Notes: generated from the letters alone by a model not told the origin. Shown: positions 25,620 to 36,395, counted from the stretch's first letter. The stretch: DNA of 64,000 nt from Chrysemys picta bellii (GCF_011386835.1 NC_088801.1:22182824-22246823), one strand, 5' to 3'. Translations and numbers: made by a program.

Positions 25620-25730
25620 GCCATGACCTTGCGGATACTTACGCTCATGTTTAATGTGAAGCATCCAAGAAATGCCACTGACATCAAGGTAAAGTTAAAC
25701 ATCTGCATAAGTACTATAAGGGCGTAAGCG
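25620..25730. repeat. Palindromic MITE-like repeat, worn
   Basis: GGCCATGACCTTGCGGATAC, ATGTTTAATGTGAAGC and GTTAAACATCTGCATAAGTA keep the order of a short palindromic family that also occurs at 3501 and 28469. Confidence 0.4.
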
Positions 25731-25734
25731 GTAT

Positions 25735-25895
25735 TCATGAGCCAGGAAAGGAATGTCAGTTGTGTGACTTTGGGCAAGTCACTTGATTTCAATGGAAGTT
25801 AGGGGCCTAATTATCTTTGTGAAGCCCATCCCTAGTCTCTCTGTGCCTCAATTCTCTCTCTGTAAAGTGGAGATAGTCGGTATTGTGCTCATAAA
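25735..25895 (+). mobile_element. MIR-type SINE with an internal insertion
   Basis: GTGTGACTTTGGGCAAGTCA at 25760-25779 is the MIR core. The next MIR segment (CTCTCTGTGCCTCAATTCTC) resumes about 50 bp later than expected. The intervening sequence (TTTCAATGGAAGTTAGGGGC) looks like another short repeat that inserted into it. Confidence 0.6.
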
Positions 25896-25899
25896 TATG

Positions 25900-27320
25900 T
25901 AAAAAGTTTGCCTAAATCAGGGGAGGGATTTGAATCTACAGCTACCTCCCAGGCTAGTGCCTTTCTGTGGCCTAGTAAATATTTAAATATTTATGCAAAG
26001 TAGAACAGCTTCAGGAGGGTCTCATGTCCCAGGAAAGTGCCTTAACTGGTGGACCAAAGGTTACGAAAGGGGACGTGGATATACAACACAGAGTTTTCTA
26101 TCCTGAAATGGGATTTTACAATTTCCTGACAAATTTCAAAGACTTTCTAAACTGAGCCAAACATTTCCCCTGATTTCACATTGTGCTGGTTCAACTGAAA
26201 AATAAATTATTCACTCAGCTCTAGACTTCACATCTACCTCTTGGAGGGATTTCTCTTCCTGTGTCTTTTTATCTTATTCTATTCTTTTAAAAATGTCTGA
26301 ATAATTTTTTTAGAGCTCATAAAGCTGTGGAACTACCTACACTACCTTGAGGTAGGAACAGTGCAATTTTATTCTTGCAACTCAGAACTGATACTCCGGT
26401 CCTGAGCCTCACCTTAAGCAGAAAATTGCAGCTTGGGTATTGAATGTGTGCTATGTATAAATGGGGACTCGGAAGAGACTTAGAATTTCACTTTTAATCG
26501 TAACCAAATCAGGGCCATCTCTCCAGAGTTATATCAACTAGAGCGGAATGAAATAAACAATTTTTGATTTGTGGAACTTCTCACTAATTTTTCATGGGTT
26601 TTTGTTTTGTTTTGTTTTAAGATCATTATAAATTATTTGATGTGAAAACTGTTTCATTCATCATTAGGCTCCTTATGGTGCTGTTAATACAAGTAATATA
26701 GAATAATATTAATAATTTCACCCCTCCATGTTTTTCTTCAGTCACAATTTAAGTGAAATGGTCATTTCCACATTCAAAGCTTACAAAAAGGCAGTTTCAC
26801 ATACTGTTGGTGAAAAGGCAAGCTTCACTCAGAAAAAGGCCCATTTTCCTCCATTTTTCCATAGACAGCTTGGTTTTCCTTGGAAACTGACTCAATGTAA
26901 CTGGATCTTATGGGCCTGTTTTCACTCATTAAGTATATGTACTGTAGTGACATTTTCACAAAAATGTAACCATATGTTTGTTCAAGAAGAAATGTTAAAG
27001 GCTTTGAATTCTGAATTGCTTTCCTTTATCTATAACACAAAACCCACATCTACTCCCTGTTCACATCCCTGTGTCATTTATTATTGGGAACAAGGATGGC
27101 CGTCGGCAATCATCAATGTCTTCCCTTTTTTGGTACAATGCCATATTTTATAGACATGCTTTCTCTTCATCCATGTGAAATACACAAAAAGACACCAAGC
27201 TTGTGTCTAAGGTCCCAGCCCCACAAAAATGCATAGGCATGCTTTCCTTAATATACTGCCTCATGGATACCTTACTTAATATAATTGTCATTGACTTAAA
27301 AGTGCACATGCATAAATAGA
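25900..27320. other. No gene supported
   Basis: Pieces at 25915-26070 (GATTTGAATCTACAGCTACC; GCCTTAACTGGTGGACC) look like further worn CORE-SINE heads. A 141-codon frame at 26728-27153 shows no domain I recognise. A worn palindromic repeat of the GCATAAGT family may lie at 27211-27315. Confidence 0.45.
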
Positions 27321-27502
27321 GATATCCTATCTCCTAGAACTGGAAGGGACCTTGAAAGGTCATCAAGTCCAGCCCCCTGCTTTCACTAGCAGGACCAAGT
27401 ACTGATTTTGCCCCAGATCCCTAAGTGGCCCCCTCAAGGATTGAACTCACAACCCTGAATTTAGCAGGCCAATGCTCAAACCACTGAGCTATCCCCTGCC
27501 CC
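27321..27502 (-). mobile_element. Turtle tRNA-derived SINE (Cry type), copy 2, reverse
   Basis: This is the reverse complement of the SINE at 7731, from the CR1-like tail at 27321 (GATATCCTATCTCCTAGAAC) to the tRNA-like head at 27502 (CACTGAGCTATCCCCTGCCC). The B box (GGATTGAACTCACAACCC on the plus strand) and A box are well preserved. It is full length or nearly so. Confidence 0.93.
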
Positions 27503-28465
27503 ATAAGTCTTTGTCTGATCAGGAACTAAGTCATTTATTGGATATAATTAAAACCAAGAGAACTCATACACATGTCCCTGGAAAATATACTATATATACT
27601 TCAGAATTAAAAGATTTGGAAATGAGATTAGCTCCCATGGAAAAAACAACCAAAGTCCAGACTATTTAAAGACCATATAATTCTGGATGGATGGCCAGAA
27701 TACTTTAAGAATAATGCACAAAGCTGTAATTTTTCAACTTTGGGGAGAAACTGGGGGAAATGACTAATTGGAAAATAGTTTGAAGCTTACTTCTGAAATG
27801 TTAAAGGATGTTTTCATTGCTTTGAATGCTGACATATTTCAAATTTAGGCTTCCCTCCCCCCCCCCCCCGCCCCCGCAGCCTAGCAATGTCAAATCTTAA
27901 TTAATAATTGTATAAGTCATATTGTGGGATCAGAAAGTAAGAATTCTGCCACCTACTATTAAGAGTTGCAACCTAATTGCAATTTGGAAAGACAATGATT
28001 ATTATTTTTTACTTTATTTCCGATCAGGATAAAAAATGTGAAAATGGCAAAGGAAAAGATGTGCCTTTTATGAAAATTAAAAGAATCATATATCTTCTGA
28101 TTTGGCTCCCACAATTCATCTATATTAGAAGCTTTATTCACTCTCTTGGAGTGTTCTGCTAAAAATGTATAGTACCAGGCAGCTCAGTAATTGGTCAAAT
28201 ATAAGAGTTATCACATACTTAACTTTACAGGCTAACTCCTAAGGTCTAGGCAAACTCAGTTTGAAATAAAGAGAAGAGCTGGCTGGTTGAGCAGAGCATT
28301 TCTGGATTAGTGGGTAAAAATTGTTTTGCTGTTTCTTTACACCAAAGATAATTGATGACTGTCCACCCTGACCTCACCATTATATACAAAGCTGTAAGAT
28401 TTGGGGGATGTTAAATAAGAGGATTCTTGGGATACACCCTCAAACTCAACGGACTCATTTTACAT
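27503..28465. other. No gene seen; C-rich tract
   Basis: A C-rich tract with a single G interruption lies at about 27858-27879. The rest is AT-rich with only chance frames. Confidence 0.55.
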
Positions 28466-28468
28466 AAA

Positions 28469-28565
28469 GGGCATGGTCCTGCAAACCCTCACACGAATGC
28501 ATAGTCTGACTGAATTCAATCAGTAGCATTACATCTGGTAGAATAAGTTTGCAGGATTGGATCCC
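28469..28565. repeat. 97-bp palindromic MITE-like repeat
   Basis: The left arm GGCATGGTCCTGCAAACCC and right arm GTTTGCAGGATTGGATCCC are inverted copies, with CTGACTGAATTCAATCAG in the centre. Confidence 0.6.
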
Positions 28566-28894
28566 AGAAGTATTTATGCGGTGAATGTAGGCTCTCGCAG
28601 ACTCTAGCTACATAGATCTTAGAAACGTGTGCTGGGGTTTTTGTAGTTTGCAATATTTTTCAAGCAACAAGTGTCTGAATAAACTGGAGGGCACTCCAGG
28701 CACAGAATAGTTATGTGGGCATTCTGATAGATTCTAACACTTACCTAGCACTCTACAAACATTAGTTAGGGCCAGAATAATAACCCATTAATCCTGTAGG
28801 TGAATGGTTACTTACACAAGTCACCTTATTGACTTCCTTCTGGTCCTCTACATTGTGAGTAAGGGGCTTACAATCAGGCCCTTAATTACCTTAC

Positions 28895-29075
28895 CTTCAT
28901 TCATGTGAGTTAAGTATTATTCCTATTTCACAAAAGAAGAAATCGAGGGACTAGTAGTGAAGTGAAATAACGTGACTAAGGCCACAAAGGGAGTCATGTG
29001 TCAGAGCTGGGAATCAGGAAGTAGGAGTCCCTTCTTCTCAGTCTTGTGCCTACTTCACTACAACACACTGCCTCA
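28895..29075 (-). mobile_element. MIR-type SINE, reverse
   Basis: On the plus strand, TAAGTATTATTCCTATTTCA and GAAGAAATCGAGGGACTAG are followed by GTGACTAAGGCCACAAAGG and GTCAGAGCTGGGAATCAGG. This is the reversed MIR body and head in the right order. Confidence 0.6.
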
Positions 29076-29990
29076 TATGCTATTGAGCTGTTTTTTTCCT
29101 GTGGCTGAGAAGGAGTTTGTGGATACCCTAGTGTTACCATTGGCAGTTTGGGAGACAGCTGCAAATTAATCCGTGGTCCTACTAAAATGTCAAGGGACCT
29201 GCGGTCATTGATTCACACACTCCAAAGACTGTAACTGATGGTAAAATTGGTGGCAAACTTTTAACCATAGTGATCAGTTTACCCACTCAAGTGTATATTT
29301 AAAAGGGAAAATGTAGGATCTTACTTAAGGAAAAAATAAAGCAGAGATTGGACCTGATAATTTTAGGACTGGATCAGAGGCAGAGGAGTGTAATTATGGC
29401 CTTCATTGCCCCAGTGATGGGTCATTTGAATTGGAGTTAGCCTGCATATAGCATGAGTAAAAACTGATGAAGAACCTGAGGATTTAATACTGTAAATCTG
29501 AAATTTTTGGAACATAAAATATCTTCTCAGTGTTTATGAAGAATGCTAAATAATTTTGGATGGTATACTTTTGGATGGACCGAATCTCACTGAATTTTGA
29601 AAGGTTTTCAGGAAGTTGTGCGGGAAAAGTTGAAACATGTATGGAAAGATAATACAGCATGGCCCAATATGAGCATCTTATGACTAAAATTTACCCATCT
29701 TTCTTGAGGAACACTGTAAATCAATTTTGTTAAATTTAAATATTTGAGGCGAGTCACAGAGGCTGGCTTAATGTAGATAACATATTTTGCATGCTTTTCT
29801 GATTGAATTTATATGACTGTGTTGTTCTGGTACTCTTTTCCCATCATGAACTGTAGTCTTTATTACATATGATAGAAAAAATAATATTAGAATCAAATGA
29901 GGATTAATGGATTATTGAATTGGTTGGGTTTTGGAGATGATGGGTATTGACGTGTATTTTGTTGTGTTCCAAAAGGAATTTGCAATCTAT
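29076..29990. other. No feature seen
   Basis: AT-rich DNA, with no frame of interest and no recognisable repeat. Confidence 0.6.
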
Positions 29991-30069
29991 AGCCCTTATC
30001 CTACAAACAGTTACAGTCAGTGGGATTATTCTGAGTAATGCTGCTCATGTGCATAACTGCATGATTCAG
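29991..30069. repeat. Worn palindromic MITE-like repeat
   Basis: AGCCCTTATCCTACAAACAG, CAGTGGGATTATTCTGAGTA and ATGTGCATAACTGCATGATT match the arm-centre-arm order of the element at 28469. Confidence 0.45.
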
Positions 30070-30079
30070 AGTTGTTCAC

Positions 30080-30181
30080 GGATTCATAGATTTTAAGATC
30101 AGAAATGGTCATAATGATCAGCTTCTCTACTCTCCTGCATAACCAAAGAACCTCACCCAATAATTCCTAACCTCCTATTAA
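30080..30181 (-). mobile_element. CR1-type LINE 3' tail, reverse
   Basis: GGATTCATAGATTTTAAGAT, AGAAATGGTCATAATGATCA and CTCTCCTGCATAACCAAAG form the reversed 3' UTR of a turtle CR1-type LINE. Related tails are at 39963 and 53861. Confidence 0.65.
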
Positions 30182-30189
30182 GTGTAAAA

Positions 30190-31515
30190 ATGAGCCTAAA
30201 TATCAACATATAGATAACATATAAAGTAAGAAAAAATGAAAATTAAAACACAAAAAAACTAATACATATTTTACAACAATGTGGGTGCTTGGGTGTTTAT
30301 TGTGATGAATTTATTTTTTATGTATGGCTACTGATATGTCTTTTGAATGTATCAGAAATTGCAGCTATACTTTCCCCCAATTTAGAGCAAAGGGTAAGAA
30401 AGCATAGGTTTTCATGTTTTTGTTAGAAATGTTGGGTAGTTAGTTCAGTAAAGGGCTTTGTAGTTTTTGGTATCATTTGTGTTGCAAAGCACACAGAATT
30501 CACACATTAATATGCACATGAAAGCAACCTTTCAAAGGAAAAAGGAAGCAATCAGGAATAATCAACCAATTGTCACAACATATTGTTTGGTACATTCTTT
30601 CCTAAAAATGGGTCAAAGTCATTTAAGGAATGCATTTATTTGTGAACAACTTGCTAAACCCGCAGTATATCATCTGCAACAATTTCTTTAGTAGAGGATG
30701 AATAAAGGATCATATGTGATACTTTTCACAAGGAAGCTAATTTTATGGCATCCTCAAACAGGAAGTGCCAAAATATGTTTTGCAGATAGCAGAATGATAT
30801 ATTCCACAACCAAAATCCTATCCACAGTCCTCTAAAGTCTGATTAAAAATAGGTCCGTCCAGAAGCAACCCTCTATTGTTCTGGATCCAACATAGCAAAA
30901 CACACAAATAAAGAACATTACAAATTAAATGGTTCTTCAAAGAACAAGGTAGAAAGCAAGAGAGCCTCAAGACAACTAAGGGATTTCAAAGCTCTCTTAA
31001 AGCTTTAACCATTCTATGCCTCCAGCACAGAAACACCTGGCTGGATGGTAGATGAAAGGCACACAACCTTGCTTCCTAATGGAGTCCAAGGTGAAGCTAA
31101 AGCATAGTATCAAACATTCTTACAAATACTAAAGATAAAGGAACATCCAAAATAAACATACCCAATTAGGTTCAGTGACTGGGAATTAATGGCCAAATGG
31201 TGTTAGTTTCTCTCTCTTGTATTAGTAATATTAGCAGTAGTTTGCACATTGTCTAATATAATGGGGCTCTACTTGCTACTTGTGGTACCTAGGCACTATC
31301 ATCATCCTGCCAATAGGAAAAAACCTTCACAAGGGGGAAGCCAGTAGCATATAGGATCCTTGCCACCAGGGATGTGTTCCTTGCCACAAAGCAAGAACCA
31401 CCTTTTTCAGTTCAGTTTCATTACCCAACCAATTCTGAGTTTGAGTATAGTTATAGTGACTTCCAAAGTGTTGCTGGAGGAATTCTGGGTAGAAAGTGAA
31501 GGCAAACAAAGCTCT
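30190..31515. other. No gene supported
   Basis: AT-rich with frames of at most 78 codons and no clear repeat. Confidence 0.55.
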
Positions 31516-31518
31516 CTC

Positions 31519-31814
31519 AGGGTACGTCTATACTTACCCGCTGGTTCGGTGGCAAGCAATCGCTCTTCTGGGATTGATTTATCGCGTCTTGTCTAGACGC
31601 GATAATCGATCCCAGAACTGCTCGCCGTCGACGCCGGTAATCCTGCTCTGCGAGAGGAGTAGGCGGAGTCGACGGGGGAGCCTGCCTGCTGCGTGTGGAC
31701 CAGCGGTAAGTACCTTTAAGTTCGAACTAAGATACTTCGACTTCAGCTACATTATTCACGTAGCTGAAGTTGCGTATCTTAGTTCGAACTGGGGGCTTAG
31801 TGTGGACCAGCCCT
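31519..31814. mobile_element. 296-bp MITE with two internal hairpins
   Basis: The ends AGGGTACGTCTATACTTAC and TTAGTGTGGACCAGCCCTT are diverged inverted copies. Inside are two strong palindromes. One, at 31568-31615, pairs CTGGGATTGATTTATCGCG with its near-complement. The other, at 31719-31790, has arms of about 31 bp starting AGTTCGAACTAAGATAC. CpG content is high. I recognise the family from turtle genomes but cannot name its superfamily. The 145-codon frame at 31496-31933 is a by-product. Confidence 0.75.
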
Positions 31815-32172
31815 TAGTAGCTATTCTCTGGCCTGTTCACCAACAGATGGGAACAGATCCTTATCCAGTAGAGCTTCAGGCCACAGGGCTTACACACATT
31901 TTAATGTACAAATATACATTCTTTTACATCTGACCTTTCCAAAACCTAACCATCATTTGTTGGCAGGTTTCTTGAAGGTGCGACAACAAAGGTGAGACTT
32001 GAGAAGTGATTTAGAAAAGCATTGGTTGTATACCTTACAGATTAGTGTATGGAGGGCATTCCACATCTAAGAGCAGTATAGAAGAAAGCTTTTCCTGTGT
32101 TACCTGTTGCTATGATTCTGTTTTATGTGTACTATACCTTTAAATGCAAGAAGTCTACTCACTTGACTACTA

Positions 32173-32453
32173 AGGTATTTCTACACTGCAATTAGACACT
32201 TGGGGCTGGCCAGTATCAGCTGTCTCAGGCTTGCGGAGGTTGGGCTAGCGGGCTGTTTAGTTGTGGTGTAAATATTCAGGCTCAGGCTGGAACCCAAGCT
32301 CTGGGACCCTGCCTATCCCAGGGTCCTAGAGCCCGGATGCCAGCCAGAGCATCTATACCACAATTAAACAGCCCTTTAGCCTGAGCCCCACAAGCCTGAG
32401 TCACCTGGCAAGTGCCAGCCATAAGAATCTAATTGCAGGGTAGACATACTCCT
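32173..32453. mobile_element. 281-bp palindromic MITE
   Basis: The ends AGGTATTTCTACACTGCAAT and ATTGCAGGGTAGACATACTC are inverted copies. The symmetry continues inwards: GGCTGTTTAGTTGTGGTGTA pairs with TACCACAATTAAACAGCCC, and CTCTGGGACCCTG with CAGGGTCCTAGAG. Almost the whole element is one imperfect inverted repeat. No transposase is present, and I see no secure target duplication. Confidence 0.75.
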
Positions 32454-34400
32454 AGGCAACAGGGATTGTGTGGGGATTCAAAAGAAATACCTTATAGAGA
32501 CTTCTCATGGAGATGTCATTTTTGTTCTTTTTCTGTTGTTCTAATTTATCTATAATATATTAAATCTACAGTGAAAGTTCATATTTAGCTGCTTGTGCGA
32601 AGAAATCCCCTGAGTCACTGATTTGAACATGGCTGAGATTATTATGGACAGACAGTATTATTACCATGGTTATTACCATGTCATGATTGCTCCACCAAAC
32701 TGATCATCTCATTCCATTCCCTAGTTGACATGTGCCTACACCACATAAACCAGTGACGCTGATTGCCATTCTTGCTGACAATCTCAACTGAAAGGGCAAA
32801 AACTGGATGGAAATGGAGTTTAATTATCTTCTCCCCACTAGAGTTGATCCCACAATATCAGTGTTGAGAGATATTGGTAAGGGAGATTTGAGGGGAGCTT
32901 GTACTACCACTGGTCATGATGTAACTGGCCTCTCGAGTAACCCTAACACTTTTCACAAGCATTGTTTGCTAGTTGGTAGGGTTTTTTTTCAAGATGTGCT
33001 AAAGGCTTATAGTATAAATGAAAGAAAACTCATGAGTTGATTTGGAAAACAAACCAAAAATAACCGCAAATTTGTAGTATTGATGGGCCAAGATAGTAGT
33101 GGTGGAATAAGTTGCATCAATTGTGGTGGATGAGGGTCAAGGGACAGAGGAATCAAATTGTTTATGTTCTTGGTGTCTTCTTGAAACATTGTCACACTTT
33201 GGTGACACTACATGAAATGTTTAACTTTTGATATTTAGCTTTTCCCTGGCTATATTCCAATCATGTTCTTTTGGGAGCAATTTGTCACAGCATCAGATGT
33301 TTTTTTATGAGAAAAGTTAGTGAAACCATACCAGCAAAACACTGGCTATTGTCCACAGATTTTTTTTGTAGGTCCTGAACCATTACTTTGAATGCAGATA
33401 TTCCCAGTGTGTGGGGCCTAGTTCTCCAATAAGCTGAACCAGCACCCACATCCTTCAGAGCTATGACGATGGGTGGGAAGGTGGAAGTATTGAAATTAGA
33501 TCCAACTCCGATTTGAATTTTGTAGTTTGAGTCAATCTCACTTCTCTCTTTTTAAGCAAAACTGACAAGAAACCAAAGTACATCAGTTGTGCTCAGTGTG
33601 CTAAAGCTTTCTACTGAGCTCAAAGAGCAACAGCAGCAGCAATTCTATTAAATGAGAGCAGGTACAATGAAGCTATTGTATAAATATTGCTTCTGTAGTT
33701 GCCACCTATGTGAAAATCTTTCATTTTCATATTCATTACCTTCAGTGCCTCATAATTACACTTTTCTCTTTGATTAAAAAAATAATTGATATGTAAGTTG
33801 AGATTCACCACACGTATATTTTTTTGGAATTATGATGATTATTAAACAAAGTCTTTGGAGTGTTATCAGAAAAAAATACGCCACAATGTTGGGTTAGAGT
33901 CAAATATAAACCACCAGGGTTTCAGCTGTTACTAAGACCCATGACTAACTGTGCCTCATAAGTATTTTGCTGTCATGGCAGCCTTCTTGACAATAAAGAG
34001 CCTGCCACCCATTATGCACTAGCAGATTATGGAGATGTGCTAGTGACTCCTTAGTTATCTGTGTGTAGTTTTATACTTAATATAGGGTTTGACTCCCATA
34101 AATTATCTTGAAACACCACACAAATCATTGCCAAATTTCTGCCATTCAAGAAAGGGGTTGAATTTTCTGGTTAATTTCCATGCTACATTGTGATGCAGTT
34201 GGAGAATTCTCAGCAATTTCTAATCCACCCTTTGTGAAAACAATTGTTAGTGACTTCTAGTTTTCTAGAACAGTTAACTCTACATAAACCACTGACACAA
34301 GTTATAAGGTACAAACTAGTTCTCCCGTCTTTTCTGCCAAATTGACTTATTGGGGTTACTGTCGGGGAATCTTAATATGGTGAATAAAAGTAGGTCCAGT
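32454..34400. other. No gene supported
   Basis: AT-rich sequence with frames of up to 77 codons and no motifs. A possible half-palindrome repeat begins near 33413 (GGGGCCTAGTTCTCC). Confidence 0.5.
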
Positions 34401-34404
34401 AGTG

Positions 34405-35021
34405 GAATCATAGAATTGTAAGACTGGAAGGGACCTCAAGAGGTCTTCTAGTCCATTCCCCTGTACTCATGGCAGGACTAAGTATTATCTAGACCATCCA
34501 AGACAGGTGTTTGTCTGATCTGCTCTTAGAGATCTCCAATGATGGAGATTCCACAACATCCCTAGACAATTTATTCTAGTGCTTAACTACCTTGACAGTT
34601 AGGAAGTTTTTCCTAATGTCCAACCCAAATCACCCTTGCTGCAATTTAAGCCCCTTGCTTCTTCTCCTATCCTCAGTGATTAAAAAGAACAATTTTTCTC
34701 CCTCCTCCTTATAACGACCTTTTATGTACTTGAAAACTATAATCATGTCCCCTCTCAGTTTTTTCTTTTCCAGACTAAATAAACCCAATTGTTTCAGTCT
34801 TCCCTCATAAGTCATGTTTTCTAGACCTATAATCATTTTCGTTGCTCTTCTCTGGACTTTCCCCAATTTCTTCACATCTTTCCTGAAATGTGGTGCCCAG
34901 AACTGGGCACAATACTCCAGTTGAGGCATAATTAGCATGGAATAGAGCGGAAGAATTACTTCTCGTGTCTTTCTTATAACACTTCTGCTAATAAAGGAAG
35001 AAGCAATGGAAGCACTAATAT
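34405..35021 (-). mobile_element. CR1 LINE 3' end with ORF2 C-terminus
   Basis: The minus strand encodes the end of CR1 ORF2. Readable parts include ILPLYSMLIMPQLEYCAQFW, VQRRATKMIIGLENM and LGLFSLEKKKLRGDMI, all standard in the CR1 reverse-transcriptase C-terminal region. The 3' UTR and the terminal CAATTCTATGATTC octamer repeat lie at the 34405 end. The frame is open from about 35021 to 34630. The element is heavily 5'-truncated, as most CR1 copies are. The solo LTR at 35028 abuts its 5' side. Confidence 0.93.
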
Positions 35022-35275
35022 GTCCCCTGTGGCGGTCCCATGCGGAGCAGATAAAGCACACGACCAATGTGGTTGCAAGTTGAATCCGAATCCTGTTTAT
35101 TGCAAGCTTTCTTTTATAGTTTTTCTTTACATTACATAACACAATTAGGCTATAACAACACATCTACGGATTGGACAAGAAGGAGAATCATGTGTTTATC
35201 ACATGCATAGCCCCACACCGATTGGGTCAACCGTTCCTTACATAAGGCCATGATTTGTTACCTTGTTTACCTTAT

Positions 35276-35468
35276 CTTATATAATCCCTAAACCACCAGG
35301 GGGTCTTACATAAGGCCATGATCATCTTATATAATCCTAGACCACCAGGGGGCCTTACATAAGGCCATGATCATCTTATATAATCCTAGACCACCAGGGG
35401 GCCTTACATAAGGCCATGTTTGTCTTATATAATCCTAGACCACCAGGGGGCCTTACATAAGGCCATGA
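35276..35468 (-). repeat. 49-bp tandem repeat in LTR U3, 4 units
   Basis: Units begin CTTATATAATCC at 35276, 35326, 35375 and 35424 on the plus strand. Each holds a TATA-like TTATATAA, a CCACCAGGGGG box and the hairpin GCCTTACATAAGGC (in the first unit GTCTTACATAAGGC). A more diverged copy of the CTTACATAAGGCCATGATT part lies just left of the array, at about 35237. Tandem repeats in U3 are typical LTR enhancers. Confidence 0.9.
35293..35451 (+). promoter_or_regulatory. Four tandem CTCF-like core motifs in the LTR
   Basis: CCACCAGGGGGC at 35342-35353, 35391-35402 and 35440-35451 fits the CTCF core consensus CCASYAGRKGGC at every position. The first copy, 35293-35304, ends in T instead of C. 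The spacing is exactly 49 bp and all are in one orientation. Each repeat also has a C/EBP- or PAR-bZIP-like CTTATGTAAG on the minus strand. Binding is inferred from the motif only. Confidence 0.5.
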
Positions 35469-35562
35469 TTTGTTTACCTGGCAAGTGTCCCATCGTGACC
35501 CTTACCTCCTCATGGAACTTTTCATTAGGTTGGTGTAGGGATGATACATCCCCACAGTCCCC

Positions 35563-36395
35563 TGCCCACCCTTGGTGGACCACTAAGCTGCTACTTAGCC
35601 CAAATTGGCCTTCTCTGCTCCTTGGACCACTCACATTCTCCTTGGTTCAGCTTCACTCTTCCCCTAAGCCATACATACCATGGTCCAACAAGTCTGATAT
35701 TCTGACTGGCTCATTTTGTTGCTGGTGGGGTTTTTTGGTACTAATTACATGAGCACATGAAGCTAATCCCTATAAGTTTATAATGCATTACAAATTTAAA
35801 ATCCAAATGATCATTTATGAGGCTTGGAAAGCAAAATGCAATCAGGATATTGGCACAAAAGAGGTACCTTATTCTATTACTTCAATGCTTCAGCTGGCAA
35901 AATAGTGGGTGTTTTGTTCTTTTTACTGTCATCACAACTAACCCTTCTATTTTTGCCCAGAAGCCTTTTGCAATCATTTCCCCCATATCTGTTAGTGTTG
36001 TTCATCTTTAGTTTTCAGACATCTATGATAAAAATTGCTTCTGCTTTCATGAGCCTACAGGTGGGTTTTAAACAACCAGATGATCATGTTTCTGCCAATC
36101 ATACCCTCTGCATTGCTCACAGCTCATTTTCCTCTCCTGACCATGGAGATTATGTCTGTAGACCTCAGTTCTGTTTCAGAAACTGCTTTTCATAATGTTG
36201 AAGAAAGAGTATGTAATTACAGTTATCTGGGCATCCAAAAATACCAAGCTTATGACAACAGGCAAGTATTACAGCCAGCTCAGTATCCACAGTGAGGAGG
36301 ATGGAAAAGTAATAGAAATAGGTTTTAGTTCTTTAGCAATTATTTGCTAGGAAATATTCCACTGAGCAGAATTATATATTCTTTTTAATTAAGGC
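35563..36395. other. Right flank of the solo LTR, no gene seen
   Basis: The frames (up to 123 codons, 35824-36195) show no recognisable product. The first about 90 bp may be retroviral internal sequence if the LTR at 35028 is a 3' LTR. Otherwise it is unique DNA. Confidence 0.45.

Larger units (their letters stand above)
35028..35556 (-). mobile_element. Solo LTR of an endogenous retrovirus, 529 bp
   Basis: On the minus strand it runs from TGTGGGGATGTATC (35556) to GGGACCGCCACA (35028), so it has TG...CA ends inside a short inverted repeat. It is flanked on both sides by GTCCCC (35022-35027 and 35557-35562), a perfect 6-bp target duplication. A polyadenylation signal (CAATAAAC) lies near 35096. 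TATA-like TTATATAAG motifs occur in the U3 repeat. No gag, pol or env sequence is seen. An alternative is a 3' LTR with a little internal sequence to its right, since 35557-35572 is purine-rich on the minus strand, but the matching flanks favour a solo LTR. Confidence 0.8.

Noticed and set aside
26728..27153. 141-codon frame as a small secreted protein gene
   Set aside because: The start MFFFSHNLS is hydrophobic but too short for a signal peptide followed by a mature domain, and no recognisable motif or transcription signal accompanies it.
31496..31933. 145-codon frame as a gene
   Set aside because: It covers the palindromic MITE at 31519-31814 almost exactly. The frame is open because of the GC-rich repeat, not because of coding selection.
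34630..35163. 177-codon minus-strand frame as one intact gene
   Set aside because: The reading frame joins a truncated CR1 ORF2 end with the first part of the solo LTR, so its N-terminal part is accidental.
35276..35468. CRISPR-like array
   Set aside because: The units are contiguous 49-bp tandem copies with no unique spacers and lie in an LTR U3 in a vertebrate genome.
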